Below, piece by piece: positions 1 through 12,300 of a stretch of 64,000 nucleotides of DNA. The notes under the pieces were generated by a model. It did not search any database and had not been told where the DNA came from. It was given only the letters and a program-made list of their open reading frames with translations. How positions within the stretch are numbered: position 1 is the first letter of the stretch; each line of letters begins with the position of its first letter. Made by a program: the position numbers and the translations under genes. Source of the stretch: Cantharellus purpuraceus (Eukaryota; Basidiomycota; Agaricomycetes; Cantharellales; Hydnaceae); the NCBI GenBank assembly GCA_025174535.1, contig JALBUN010000003.1:434001-498000 (forward strand), given 5' to 3'.

Positions 1-755
1 TGCTCATCGAGCAACCAAGCGAGGAAATGGTAGAATGGCACGAGGAGAAACAATCCGAGGACGGTCTGTAGGGGATGATCGATAGTATATGAAACGATTG
101 CCATAGCTAACAGAAATGAGGGCTTCGTCAAGTATCGTAGCACTCTTTTATGAAAGCTTCAAAGAGGTATTGAGAGAAACTCTGGTTATTTAGGAGTCTC
201 GGAAGGTTTTAACTCGATCGACTCCGCTAGGACCCGACCTACTTGTACCTTAGTGTAAATGGATGTACAAGGTACGCCAGCATCGCACGACCTAGTGTCA
301 ATTGACTGATGACACTCCTATCTGGACTTGTTCCTAAGGACAATAATGAGGACCGGTGAGCGGATGTCGTATTGTGCAAGACGACGGTGACTACCTGTAT
401 GCATACCCCATCGATCCAGATCTATTGGACAGAAGAGTTCGGCCGTAACAACATTCAGGCGGATATTTCTTCCCAGCAGGTTATACATATTACAAATGTG
501 CACTTTTTTCATCTGCGGAACAGTTTACATGAAGTCATAACACTAAGAACATAATCTTCGTCATGAGTTTCGTGTTGGTGGAACTGAGTGGCGAATGTGA
601 ATTCGCAAATTATATGACATCGCTACGTATTCCATTTCCAGTTCCATGCAAGGGTCCGGCTTCTGGAATCTTGAGTCAGCAGCTAGTAGTACACTCCGAC
701 CGGAAGGAACGGCTCACGGTGACTCTTAGAAGAAAGACCTGCCCCGGTGGGGGGA
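1..755. other. no gene seen
   Basis: I see no supported gene here. An open frame of about 100 codons at 563-886 runs into the solo LTR that starts at 756 and has no recognisable domain. The 5 bases at 751-755 (GGGGA) are the left target-site duplication of that LTR. Confidence 0.5.
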
Positions 756-893
756 TGACGAAGATCATACGACTCGCCCTCAACGTGGACTCCTATGGGT
801 CCACGACTCGGCAGGCCATAAACAATTTTCTAGCGCTTACTGGAGTTCACGCTCTTTCTGCTGAACTCCAGTCTCCGCCTGCCTAAGTTGTTA
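756..893 (+). mobile_element. solo LTR of a Ty1/copia-type retrotransposon
   Basis: This 138-bp stretch aligns, with gaps, to the LTR of the copia element at 56-64 kb. Both start TGAC, share the blocks around CGCCCTCAACGTGGA and TGGAGTTCACGC, and end in GTTGTTA. The same 5 bases, GGGGA, flank it at 751-755 and 894-898, which is a 5-bp target-site duplication as expected for copia integration. No internal element sequence lies on either side, so it is a solo LTR left by LTR-LTR recombination. It is shorter than the 245-256 bp LTRs of the full element. It has nine CpG dinucleotides, whereas the 256-bp LTR at 60347 has two. Confidence 0.85.
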
Positions 894-3092
894 GGGGACC
901 AACAAAGCCTTGACCATCTCACATTACGCTAATCTGATAACGTGTGCATTCACAATGTTTGTGCATCTGAACGATCAGCGCTAGCCATGAGACGTCTATG
1001 GATATCTGCTGTCAGCTGACCATGTCAGAACAACCATGATCCGCCAATCTCAGTTACCTATCCGACTCCACCACGTATGCCTCTCTTCGTCATTTTTGCC
1101 TCGAATCTGATATTAACAATTGTGGTATGGCACATCTTGCATTCCAAGTTGCGCGGTCCTTGTTCCTGCTCATAAGATTACGTAATCTTTATGAATTGAA
1201 AACTTTCTTACGCATATCGGTCCACGAACAGTCCATCACATTTGATATATAAGTACGTGCATCCATGATGTAGGCCGTACTCTGAACATGCCTTTCTGCT
1301 TATTTTGTAGCCGTCACAGTCTCTTCCGCTTGTTGGAGTATCGAGGCCGACGAACACGGAAGCATAGTTTCGGTACCACAGAGTTCAACAGCCGCAAATA
1401 CACACGCATAGCGGTCAAGTACGGCGATCCTTATTTCAGTTTGCCCACCTGACTCGGTGGTATATAAGTTTAATATTGTTCTATCGGACACTTCAGTTGA
1501 TTGCCCGCACAACTGAAGTGCCCGCACAACTGAAGTGTACGTCCCATTTCATCTAACTACATTAACCGCGAGCTCTGTAGTATATATCTAGTTCCTCTTC
1601 GCGTCCATATCTTTCACCGCTACCCCCCAGCACCACGTGTGGTGATCAATGTTATAATAGCACCGCGCCTTCGACCTTGACATCTCTATAGGTATTGCGA
1701 GGCACACAACTTCCGGAGACCATAGGGGGTGGATAAATAAATACTCTGGGGAAAGTATGATCAACGTGGTTAATGCTATCGTCCCCAGAGACATTCATGC
1801 TGATACAGCCTTGGACATCACATGCAAAACCACTATGCTCAGGTCCTTTCTCGACTCAGAAGACCACTAATAAATTCGTCTCTGAGGCTTGCTCTACCCA
1901 GAACTCACTCTGGTGGCACGAAGAAATTTACGCAATCAATGAATTAATGATGAGAGTGGCTGAGGGTCAAGCCAGAGGTGGGGCGCGGATGAATATGACT
2001 ATAAACAGACATGACGTTACTCAAAAATTTACGGGGCGGACTTGATGCAGGGCAGGAGTGATTAATCATAATTTCAACTCAATTGAGTTGCACCCCACAC
2101 TTAGCACAAGGCCTTTTGATCATCATCAAATGTGGACAATGATGCATGGTATATGGGCGCCAGCATGTATTATAGGAGACTACAGGTGCGCTGGAGAAAG
2201 TGGGAAGCCCATCGTGATGTACCTTCGGAAGTGTAACTTCCATGAGTGATAGGAGATGACAATTGATCTTGATGTGCTTTGGAAGGCGAACCTGGTGACC
2301 ACGTTCTATAGAGATGTGTACCGTATGCCATCATTCCATCCCAGGACCCCTTGCTCTTCAAGGGCACCGGAAATATAAGTAGGATTCAGAACCTGACACT
2401 TTTTCCTAAGATAACATCTTTCGCAGCTTATTTTTACATATATGGGCCACCAACTTGTCGCTCTATTCTGCTGCTCTTACAACTGTGTAAGTGATATTTA
2501 TATCAATGGAAGCAAGGAGTTCGACTGCCATGCAGCGGCCCTCTAGGTCTGTCACTAATAGTCCGCACGTTCCGAAATGCATGCACCGTTGTGGAGGAGA
2601 ACCATGAGTATGGGTAGAGATCGAATAGACACGTATGGAGCTCTTACTAGCTTCTGTCATCACAGTGATAAGGTAGGTCTGATCCCACCAAGGAATAGCT
2701 AAACATGTTCTTCCAGTGCACTGAAACTCCTCGTCCGTCTTGTATTCAGGCTTTTGTAACAGTTTATAGCTGGTATCGCTTTAAGTAGCTCGAATACGTA
2801 CGTCTCTCTCAGTCCAAGAACAGCGTGCTACCAACATGGGCGTAGGCTTGCCAAATGGAGATATAATCCTGGCGTATGAACCAACAATCAGTACGGCTGA
2901 CCATGATTCTTAAAACATGTGAGTGCTGTTGCTATTACCTCTGCGTAAGTATATCATGATGTGTGGTTGCCTTGTGAACGCCTTTTTTCATCCGCCTCAT
3001 CCCCCTGTGTAACTCACAGCCGGACTCGGAGGCCACCGTACAGACAGCAGTGGCCACATACCAGTTCAATTGCAGCGCAAGGTTCCACCGCC
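894..3092. other. no gene seen, one short tandem duplication
   Basis: There are only short open frames without family motifs. A perfect 17-bp tandem duplication lies at 1504-1537 and is listed separately. Nothing else stands out. Confidence 0.4.
1489..1537. repeat. hairpin-forming sequence with 17-bp tandem duplication
   Basis: CACTTCAGTTG at 1489-1499 is the reverse complement of CAACTGAAGTG, which occurs at 1510-1520 and again at 1527-1537. The unit CCCGCACAACTGAAGTG is repeated exactly in tandem at 1504-1520 and 1521-1537. The arrangement can form a short stem with either copy. No flanking element is visible, so it may be replication slippage at a small palindrome. Confidence 0.7.
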
Positions 3093-4471
3093 ATGGGATT
3101 CGTGAATGACTTTCGGAGGTCTAATGGGAATGAATCCCTGATCCTCCAAACCTTCATTCTTGACTTGCTTGGCTGGATGGCTCTCACAGCACTGCTCATT
3201 ACTGTCCATTTTTCCGAAAGAGTGCACCGGCATCCTGTATTCATCAACTTTATCTGTACTTGGGTAATATATTCAAGTTTCAGAGTCTTTGCGTGCGTGC
3301 TTTTTCCCGATGATGTGTCGAGATATTTGGGCTGAAGTTATCGGATATATAGGGGTCTCGTCGATTTCACCATCCAACGGCAGTTGCCGTCGTTGTCGTC
3401 TTTCACCACAGGAGAACGGCTGATAGTTCATGAATTTATTACCTCGACCGTTGATGTTTTTCAAACAACTCTTCAAGACATGCTATGGATGATGTCAGTG
3501 ATTAGTCGTTACATTATGTGCTGCTAATAACCCAGAGCAGTACCCAAGTGTCGACGCTTAATCTTGTTATCCATGTAAGCTCTGTGATTTTAGCTGTGCT
3601 AGACATGCTTCTTACCTCTCCATCGCAGCTCTATTTCATGATGAGGTCGGTAGTGCAGCCTGAGTCCCGTCAGACCGAGAAACGACGCACAGCAATAGTG
3701 AGTGCATGTGCCTCAGTTTAAAACCAGGTTGTAACTGAAACTGCCAAGCTCGTGATGACGCCATATCCACTCGGCCTTCTCGCTTTAGTAAGGAGTGCAA
3801 GTGGGACGTCGCTGATCGTATAATGACTGAAAGTTCGTTTCTAGGTAGAAGTTATCCCTCAATTTGGCCGTTTCAACCTTTTGAGCCAGGTCGCTGTGGG
3901 CTTGGTGGATGTACTGCTCATCGTTGCCACGTCGATCTGGGATCGTGCGTTCTCTCGCATTGTCCTTCACGTTATAGTAACCGCTTCACAGTGGTGCTCA
4001 TAATCAAATACCTCCGTCGAAGAAAGACATTGAAATCTATAAAAATGGAAGGCATCATGTCACTTGCCGCTTTAACGAAAATACTCGTATTCTGTGTGTA
4101 CCGATTGATATTGACTGCGTGAGGGTCATGCCAATGCCCAATCAGGCGATTGCTAACGTGAGATGTCCAGCTCATTACTTGCAGCGGGACTCTCTGGAGG
4201 AGCTCCCCTCATCATTATCAACATCATAGCTCAGAGCCTTTGTAAGTACTCGAGAGTCCGCAATGATCTTTAATTAATCTCTGCCACACCCAGATCCTCT
4301 CCTCACATTTATCCTCCTCGGATTGGGATACGTAAGGTCACTCTAATCTTGCCGTCGATCATGCTGACCGCGCATTTGCAGGATGTCCTGCGAGTTTGGT
4401 TTCCTTGCGTTATGAAACCAAAGAGCGTGCCACCAAGTGAACGCAAAGTTACTGGCATTGCTGCTCCCTGA
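3093..4471 (+). pseudogene. 7TM-like membrane protein, frameshifted tandem copy A
   Basis: This is a degenerate multi-exon gene closely related to the copy at 6200-7568. Matching pieces in order are a first hydrophobic segment (LLGWMALTALLITV), the block HPVFINFICTWV, the segment TQVSTLNLVIH before an intron, LVMTPYPLGLLAL, an exon ending in IKYLRRRK and VYRLILTA, ASPLL-like DPLLTFILLGLG, and the end piece VLRVWFPC. The spacing and LITV...ERxxRHPVF...CTW pattern resemble the 7TM-like families expanded in agaricomycetes (family membership inferred). Around 3960-3970 this copy lacks one T that copy B has, so its TM exon changes frame halfway. Copy A therefore probably makes no full protein. The start at 3093 matches the start of copy B. 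Confidence 0.6.
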
Positions 4472-4679
4472 GACAAAATTTGACTACTGTTATTTATCAA
4501 GCTTCGAGACTGGTCTGTTAGGTGCTAGCACTAATTTAAAGACGACATAGCACAAGCAGATCTATTATTTTCGGGTACATATGAAGGTTCGGGCAGCGAA
4601 AGTGGATAGTTATCTACGAACCTGAGGATGTAGTTGTAAAAAACTTCTCACTTGATTGTCATCCTTCTATCAACATAGT

Positions 4680-5182
4680 AGAGTATTTGTTACCAATAAT
4701 TATTGGCTCCGGCGTATGCCGGGCAGAATAATAGTTACTAGTAGACCGTGGGAAGTTAATAGTAAAGAACGCGTACCCACAACACACCGCGTCTCACCTC
4801 ACATGGCTGCCATCCCGCCTGAGTTGTTCTACGGTCCTTCTACCACACCCCCTCCATTGTTGTCACTGGCTGATCTGACTTTTCATTTGGACCTCTCAAA
4901 CTCAGCACACCTCCCCCGGCTCACCTCTCACCCTCGGCACACCTTCCCCCAGCCGGCTCACCTCTCTCTCACCGCCTCACCACAGTCAGCCTCCCTTCCG
5001 TTCAAAAACATTCACGCAAGCCACTTGAAGAGTTATCAACTGCTTAGCGTAGTGCCAATTGAGGTCTATGTCACGTTCCTGTCACGTGTAGACCTGTGAA
5101 TTATTAGTGACCTTGGCGCTTGTATTATATTAGTTAAAAATTCATTAGCCGTCCTAATTAAATATTGGTAACAAATACTCTC
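4680..5182. mobile_element. non-autonomous DNA element with 19-bp terminal inverted repeats
   Basis: AGAGTATTTGTTACCAATA at 4680-4698 is the exact reverse complement of 5163-5181. The bases TAGT lie just outside on the left (4676-4679) and at 5183-5186 on the right, a possible target-site duplication with one base of slack. The interior, about 460 bp, has no transposase. Its centre (4780-5030) is a C/T-rich stretch with an open frame of 147 codons starting at 4656 that is low in complexity and rich in Pro, Ser, Leu and His. This fits a MITE-like element. The superfamily cannot be told from one copy. Confidence 0.6.
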
Positions 5183-6136
5183 TAGTGTAACTACATAGTT
5201 CGTCCACGAAGTGTCGAGCGCCTGGTGGTGGCTATGTTCGTCCGTTGCAAACTGAGGATATATCCAATCTCAGTTTCCATCACGTCACATCAGCTCTTAT
5301 ACTGTCTGTCACCAGGTGTCTGAAATCACCACGATATGAAATAAAAATTCCCTAGGACACTCGTCGTTATTTTTCAAGCATATAAATAGCCATAAATGTT
5401 TAATGTGTTATTATTTACAAGTGTTAGTAAATTTTACAAGAAAATAGAGCAAGTTATACATGGTCCGGCAGGCTCAATTACATGCATGAGGGCTTGTCCT
5501 CAGAGATATATGCCCTAATCTTTATATTCCTTGTCCAAGACGTGGTTTTTTTGTGTAAATAATTGATAGATAGTTTAATTACAGCTCTCAACAATTTTTC
5601 CAAGAGCCTTCCAAGTTCTGGAACAAATTTAGGGCTTCAGAGGGTGTCATGCAGCATGCAGTCAGAAAAACCTTCCAACACCTGATATTCATGCTTTCTC
5701 CCAGCACCATATTAGCAAGCTCTGGCCTGTTCAGTGAGAAATTTATTGGAAGCAAAGGTGACTAGGTAAGCTACTATCCTGTCAAGAAACTGAGAGAATT
5801 GATCCATTTTACATGGCCCTACAGGTCAATTATCGCCAATTTTCAGATACCTGGTGACTCATAGTATCAGATCAAATGTGTCTGGCCGTGGAAAAGGTTG
5901 CTCAAGTGTTGTAATGCACCGCATTTGTACACGCCTTGCAATCGCTTAACAAGACAAATATGTAAAACACGTCACTCGGGCTCCCAGTCCTAGGATGGTA
6001 TGAAGCTTGACATACGGATATGCTTCCTGACACAAAGCTGATCTGACACGACTGAAGCTACAGCGGTTATCAAATGATGATATAAGTATTATGATGCGCA
6101 AATGGCTCTGTGAACACTCCCATCCGCATCCAACCA

Positions 6137-6143
6137 TATAAAT
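6137..6143 (+). promoter_or_regulatory. TATA box of 7TM copy B
   Basis: TATAAAT lies 57-63 nt upstream of the ATG at 6200. In copy A the corresponding stretch shows no clear TATA box. Confidence 0.5.
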
Positions 6144-6199
6144 CGCACCCAACGTTCACCCCACACCTAGTATCCACTCCAGCACGAGCCACCACCAGC

Positions 6200-7568
6200 A
6201 TGTCAACCTTGGATCTCTTGCAATTCTTGCAAGATCATGCCCTGTTGAGAGCAATAGCCTTTATTCTTAACTTGCTTGGCTGGATTTCTCTCACCGCACT
6301 TCTCATTACTGTCAATCTCTCCGAAAGGATATACCGGCATCCTGTATTCATCAACTTTCTCTGTACTTGGGTATTGTACTCAAGTTTTGAAGTCTTTGTG
6401 TACGTAACTATGATCTTGACTTGGGGATGTAGACTGAGGTTATGGGACATAAGGGGCCTTGCTGATTTCAGCTTGCTGGCCAGCTACAATGGCCAATTTC
6501 AGTCACTGGGGTTGCCATCCACAACAACCTGGAATCTGACCAATGAATTGACCGACCTGGCTGTTGGCTTGTTTAAGACAACTCTTCAAGATGTGCTATG
6601 GATGATGTCTGTAAGCGGCCATCTACAAGACATGATGCTAATTAACCACAACAGAACCCAAGTGTCGACACTTAATCTCGTGATTCATGTAAGCTCTGAC
6701 CATAACCTGCTAGACATGCTTCTCACCTCTCAATCATAGCTTTGGTACACAATGAAATTGGCAGAGCGTTCTGTTTCTCGTCGAGCTGAGAAAAGATGCA
6801 CAGCAATAGTAAATATTCTCACCTCAAAATGAAAGATAGAACAATGCTGAGTATTTCAAGCTCGTGATGTCGCCTTATCTGCTCGGTCTTCTCCCTCTGG
6901 TAAGATTGCAAGTAGGAAGTCGCTGATCCTACATTTACCGAAAGATAATTCTTAGGTAGAATTTGTTCCTCTGGGTTGCACCCCCTGCCAGTTTTCTGTG
7001 AGCTTGTGGGACGCACTACTCATCGTTATCACGTCAATCTGGGATCGTGTGTATTCTCGCGTTATCCTTTCACTTCATAACAAATGTTTCACAGTGATAC
7101 TCTTAATTAAATTCTACCGTCGACGAAAGATACTGAAAACGGTTAAGTTGGAAACCACCATGTCACTTTCCGTTCTAGCGAAAATGCTCGTATTCTGTGG
7201 ATACCGGTTAATATTGACTTCGTGAGTGACATGATACCGAATTGACGCTTCAAGTTGATAACATGAGATATCCAGTTCATTACTCGCTGCTGGAATCTCT
7301 GGATCTCGTCTCACCTATATGACCAATATCAACTTCATAGCTCAGAGCCTTTGTGAGTACAATTCCTGAAATATCACCTCCAATTAGTCTCAGTCACTCT
7401 AGATCCTCTCGTCACATTCATTCTCCTTGGGTTTGGACGCGTAAGCTCATTTTGGTCTTGCTGTTGATCTTAGTGACTATGCGTGCTCAGGAGGTTCTAC
7501 ATATCTGGTTCCCCTGCATTTTGAAACCTCTGGAGAACGTACCAACCACTCGACCCACGGACTATTGA
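6200..7568 (+). CDS. 7TM-like membrane protein, copy B
   Basis: This is a spliced gene with several hydrophobic segments. The first exon reads MSTLDLLQFLQD then the membrane stretch LLGWISLTALLITV and HPVFINFLCTWVLYS. Later exons give TTLQDVLWMMS and STLNLVIHLWYTMK (joined over an intron at about 6691-6739), LVMSPYLLGLLPL, SIWDRVYSRVILS...IKFYRRRK, VFCGYRLILTS, DPLVTFILLGFG and the last exon QEVLHIWFPC..., stop at 7566-7568. The pattern resembles uncharacterised 7TM-like proteins common in agaricomycetes; the ligand is unknown and a receptor role is only inferred. Unlike copy A, the frame is kept through the exon near 7050. The exon borders between 6400 and 6660 are uncertain. Confidence 0.6.
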
Positions 7569-7921
7569 CAACCCACAGACTATTCTTCCTGAGCGAGATC
7601 TATAACCCCATTGCATATATATTGTACCAAAGACTCATCTTCTAAATGTCAACACTAAGTGATACATAACAGAGATCTAAGTAGATCAAAATTGCTGGGA
7701 ACACATCATCAAAAGATCAAGGCCATACTGCAATACGTACGAGCTATACAATCGTCCTGACTTGGCTTCAATGGCGCACCTCAATATTCGCATGGGTAGA
7801 AACATTACGTGTACATGAAATCGATGGTCAGAAAGTCGCATCATGGATAGCGACAGAAAATTGAAGTATCTAACGTAACCATCAAGAAATGCATGGCTTT
7901 GCATAGTCTGTGGATCCACCA
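7569..7921. other. intergenic, no gene seen
   Basis: This is the shared 3' flank of two convergent genes, 7TM copy B and MIOX. No feature was recognised. Confidence 0.5.
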
Positions 7922-9317
7922 TCACCACTCGACCTCGGGTGGGAAGAACTTTTCGATCAAGCTCTCGTAGTATGGCTGGAGTTTGTCAGGAACGACGTGC
8001 TCGTCGTTCTTACTGTACAGGTCATAGGGGTGGAAAGCGAGCACAGCTTCGAGAGCCTTATGACTATGAAACCGTCAGTGCCAGAGAGCCAAAGTAAGAT
8101 GGAAGGACAAACTCTTTCTCTTCCATGAGGTGGCGGTAGGCACCCCCTTGATACCATGGGTAGAAACTGTGGTAACGAATCATGGCAAGTGCCTCTTCAG
8201 GAAGCGAGCTCTGATCTTTACAAATTTGATAAAGATACTGCGAAGGAAAGTTAGATGATTAGGCTTAGTCAGGCCCAATCAGGATACACCTCGTCGTGAC
8301 CCCAAGAAATCATCACTGCGTGTCCTTACATGTAAATGCAAAATTCGGGCTTTGTAGGGAGCGTTTTACTTGCCATTATCCAGTCCACATCCCGGCTTGT
8401 ATACACCATTTTCGGTCGAATAGACAGAGTCCTGTGAATCAGGATTGCCGGCAAAGGTCTCGTGAAATACAATACAATCGGGAAATTTGCAGCCAACGAT
8501 AAAAGTATCACCAACAACGTCCCACTGACCCCTAGTCCAAGCCGGTCAGTGCCAGTAAGAGAGGGACGAATATGTACGCACTCAGAGCCTAGTATGTAGA
8601 GAAGCTTTCCGAGGTCGTGAACAACGCCGACGACCTGCATCCACTCGGGCTTTCCATCACGGCGAATGGCTTCTGCAGTCTGCAAAAGATGTTCGATCTG
8701 GGTGGCACTGGTATCCACGTCCGAGTCATCTACGAGAGTGTTAAGCTTTTCCATCGCGGCCCAGACACTCATGCGGCCACGTTTTTGCTTGCGAAAACTG
8801 GAACGGGTCCTGATATTGAACTCGACGGTTTGCTTCTCTGCAGTATACAATGAGTTGTAGTTTGGGTTCAAAGGCGAAGAACGTCAATGACTCGCCGTGT
8901 TGCTCTTTGTAGAAATTTCTACCACCGGTATTCAGTTAGCTGCAGAACAACATGCTGGCAGGTCTCGAGACACACTTGACGCGGTCACAGGCGGTCTCGA
9001 ATCGTCTAAACTTGGATTTGTCCTTGTCAGCGTTAAATTGGGGGGACGCATCCCATTCGAGCTTTCCCTTGAGGATGTTGACTGCATAGTGCGTTAGCTA
9101 TGTCCATTATAATGCAATCATCTCCAACAACAATGAAGAGAAAGGGTTTCACGGCATTCCGGAAAAATAATCAAACTTCTCCATCGATATGAGAAGAAAT
9201 TTCGGCCAACAGAGACAAGACAAGAAACAAAAGGTACACACCGTCGTCAATGGCATCTGAGGTACGCTCCAACGCAGCGACGTCACGCTGCAAGGTGTCA
9301 GAGTCGGAAAGGCGCAT
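7922..9317 (-). CDS. MIOX: myo-inositol oxygenase
   Basis: MIOX is a di-iron oxygenase that cleaves myo-inositol to D-glucuronate, the first step of inositol catabolism, in the cytosol. Eight exons join to 303 residues: 9242-9317, 8976-9081, 8896-8918, 8582-8837, 8374-8531, 8290-8315, 8113-8237 and 7922-8063. All six metal ligands known for the family are visible: His in [11 protein letters not shown], His-Asp in VVHDLGKLL, His in SWGHDEY, His in RYHSFYPW and Asp in HPYDLYSK. The protein ends in FFPPEVEW, typical of the family. Two introns (8838-8895 and 8316-8373) start with GC instead of GT (GCGAGT and GCAAGT); frame and family alignment both demand these sites. Two exons are tiny (23 and 26 nt). 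The start [10 protein letters not shown] is the first ATG of exon 1; the N-terminus is poorly conserved, so it is less certain. Confidence 0.93.
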
Positions 9318-12300
9318 GGCTGAACTTAAGAACGAAAGAATAGTCGGGCAAGCGTCATCTTTTATAACCGAGAGAAGAAGAACAGAAGGTCATGTGTGCG
9401 TGACCCCCTCAGATATGATTGCTAGTGGCGCAAGGCTTCCATCTGAAATTGTGGAGACAATTGCGCGTTAAGCTGCTGCCGCCTTCGAAGTGGCGACCCG
9501 ACGGAGCCGCGGCGCCCGGGTTGTATGACTCCGCTAGCTTCTACCTCTTTCTTTCACCATAGACGTTCTCTACCAGTGTAAGGGCTTGCTCAAATTGTAC
9601 CTCTCCCACGCCTTGGAATAATTTTTGGGGAGCCGCAATCCCCCCGGTATTCTAGTTCGGGTGTTATAGCGGAACTCTCGCGACCCTATATGTCTGCACC
9701 TGCTTTGACTCCTGTAACCAGGAACCATTCGTTGTCCTATAAACGATCAAGGGGGCTCCAAAAGATCTCTTCGCAGCCTATACTGTAGTGCTGACCGCAG
9801 CGCTTGGGCTGGACGCCCTGGTGACTTATTGTTGTCGACACGTGTTGTGTTACCAAATATGACACCTGGTGGGCAATCGAAGGACAGTATAAGACGTATA
9901 CGCATCATCTCACACAACCTTCATACACTCTCTCATGTCATTCCTCTTCAGGCCTTTAGACTTCAGCCCGTTTAATCTATGCCGCTATGAAAGATACTTT
10001 CGAATGGGCCTAACCGTGACTTCCAGCTGATCTTGCGACAGCTATGCATTTTCCATTGAATTTCTGTGCGCCATCCCGCGTTTTATGACAAGACACAAGT
10101 ATCAAGTATCATGTTCTAGAGAGTGTAAATACAAACGTAAGTATACACAGAAGTTCTTCTATTGCTCTTTTATGATATTAGGTACATGCGGATCTGAGTT
10201 TCAGGTGAGATGCTCTGGCGTCAACAAATGTCACCCACTATGGGGACATTAACTAGACCAGAGCTGGCAGTGTCCTCCTCTTGACATTCCACGATGCACG
10301 AGAGGTTGGCTTCACACTTGCTCCAGGAGATGTTGACAATGTCACCACAATCCGCTTCATTCTAAGCAACCTCCCACAGTGTCTGGTCTCATCCGGGCCT
10401 CGAGAGTGGGTCTAATATATTGAGTTGAAAACACCTCAAGAACCGCTGTTCAACAACTTCCCTCCCCTCCCAGCTGCGGGTAAAGGGATACCGTCTTGTG
10501 AAATTTGTGCGTCTTTGCGACCTTCTGTCTAGCCAGGCGCCACAAATTGGAGCGACCCCCTTTCGCATGAATTTTCCTTTTCTAAAACATTGTATTACAG
10601 AACCAACATCATAGGCCAATTCTGTCCGGGGTGTCGAGGCAACCAACCCATGATGCCATGCACTTTGACGTCTTTCAGAGTTCTGGTGTTCTTCACATTT
10701 TCCATTTGAGAAGCTGGTATTCCGTAACACCTGCAACTTTACCCAAACGGCTCCACGTATCCGCACTGAAGTCGTCCCTCTCTTCCGAATTACCAGGCTC
10801 GTGAGGTCAATCTCCTCACCCGGCTCTCTAAGAATCTTTCATGACCTGCCTGGTCCAGAACCAACCATTGATACTCGGCATCGCCTTCTTTGCATTGATT
10901 GGGATTTAATACCCCTATCTGCAGTGAGAGTGTTTCTAGACTTACAGTCAGTGATACAATGGGGTGAGATTATGGTCAGCGATGTTCACGGTCAAAGACG
11001 CTTAATCAATTCGAGAATTATGAACGTTGCCTACGAATATCACAATTACTCTCTTTTTGCTTATCACGCGACACGATCCGAGGATGACTTTTAACGTGTC
11101 ACCCTAGCGGAGGAGGCTGAATGTTCGATATCTTGAAATGAAGTGATACGGACCTGAGGTTGTTGTAATGGTGTGCTAGACCAATGCAAGACATTACTGG
11201 CTTAACAAATAGTTGGATCTAGGTCAGTGATCTCCTTTATGCTTAGCGAGAATTCTGATGCGATAACCCAGAAGGACGCGACGGCTGATACCTCTAACTT
11301 GAACAAGGAGACAACATAGACAGTCCTTCCAATGATTGGTGCATCTGTGTAAAAATTAACTGCTTCTGCTGATTGTAGAGAAAATACGTAAGCCGAAGGC
11401 GACTTCAAAGTTCTTGGACAGCGACCAGGCGTCGACGTCCAGGTAATAAAAGCAGAAAGAAAAGCAGCAAGGTGGGAATTCGCTACTAGGGTTGGAAACG
11501 TTTGCGACGGCAATTGCCAGACATACAATTCCAACCATCACACCCAAAACGTGAAGCCAATAATAGCGCTGCTGGATCATAAGCGCTGTGAAGCACTTCG
11601 ATTATAGGAGTGTGTAAGTGAATGCTTTCGGCGACATACGATCATATGACCAAGACCCACCAATGATCATACAGGATTGAAATTCTTCGATGGTGTATAG
11701 GCGCTACAGGCCAGTAAGCTCGTACTGATCAGCTGTATCTCCGGTAATGGCCAGACCGTCGCACCCCGGCTTGGGGGTCGCTACAAGCGGGTCTGATTTG
11801 GACAGGAATAGTGGTACATGTTCTGATGTCCCGAACAGCACGTTTCCTGACTCTGGGAGGAATAGAAATTTTCGAAGTTCATCAGAACATGCCTATGATG
11901 CTAGGGTTAATGCGATCGAGAACTGGACCGACCTCCCCGTCTCCTTTGACCTCATCCCAATAGCATAGGGGGAAGGGGGAGAATTCCGACGGGATACTCC
12001 TTTCGTTATTCCGTGGCAGACACCTTAAGAAACAGTCCGGGACTCCGTCGGTAACTTCCTTCGCTTGGATGCTACCTCCGTGAATCAATCTTCAAGGCAA
12101 TCGTAGAGAACGGTCATTGCATTCTACTCGAAATCCACAAGCTGTGATACTTATCCGTTGAGTTTTATAGTACTTGCGCTCGATAAATGAGAGATTTTGA
12201 ACGGACGGTGTCAGGGAGAGAGACAGTGGAGTTGAGGGGCATTTGATACCACCTTAAGCGACTTCATGGATCCGCATTGAATACAACAGCATGCCACGAC

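Larger units (their letters stand above)
4472..6199. other. intergenic, holds a TIR element and a TATA box
   Basis: Between the two 7TM copies there is no supported gene. The stretch contains the inverted-repeat element at 4680-5182 and, at its right end, the promoter of copy B. The interval 5183-6100 is AT-rich and shows nothing recognisable. Confidence 0.45.

Noticed and set aside
563..886. 107-codon plus-strand frame as a gene
   Set aside because: Its second half is LTR sequence (756-893) and its first half has no motif; the frame is fortuitous.
4656..5099. 147-codon frame as a host gene
   Set aside because: It is low in complexity, starts outside the inverted-repeat element, and has no family motif. 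It is better explained as the C/T-rich core of the element.
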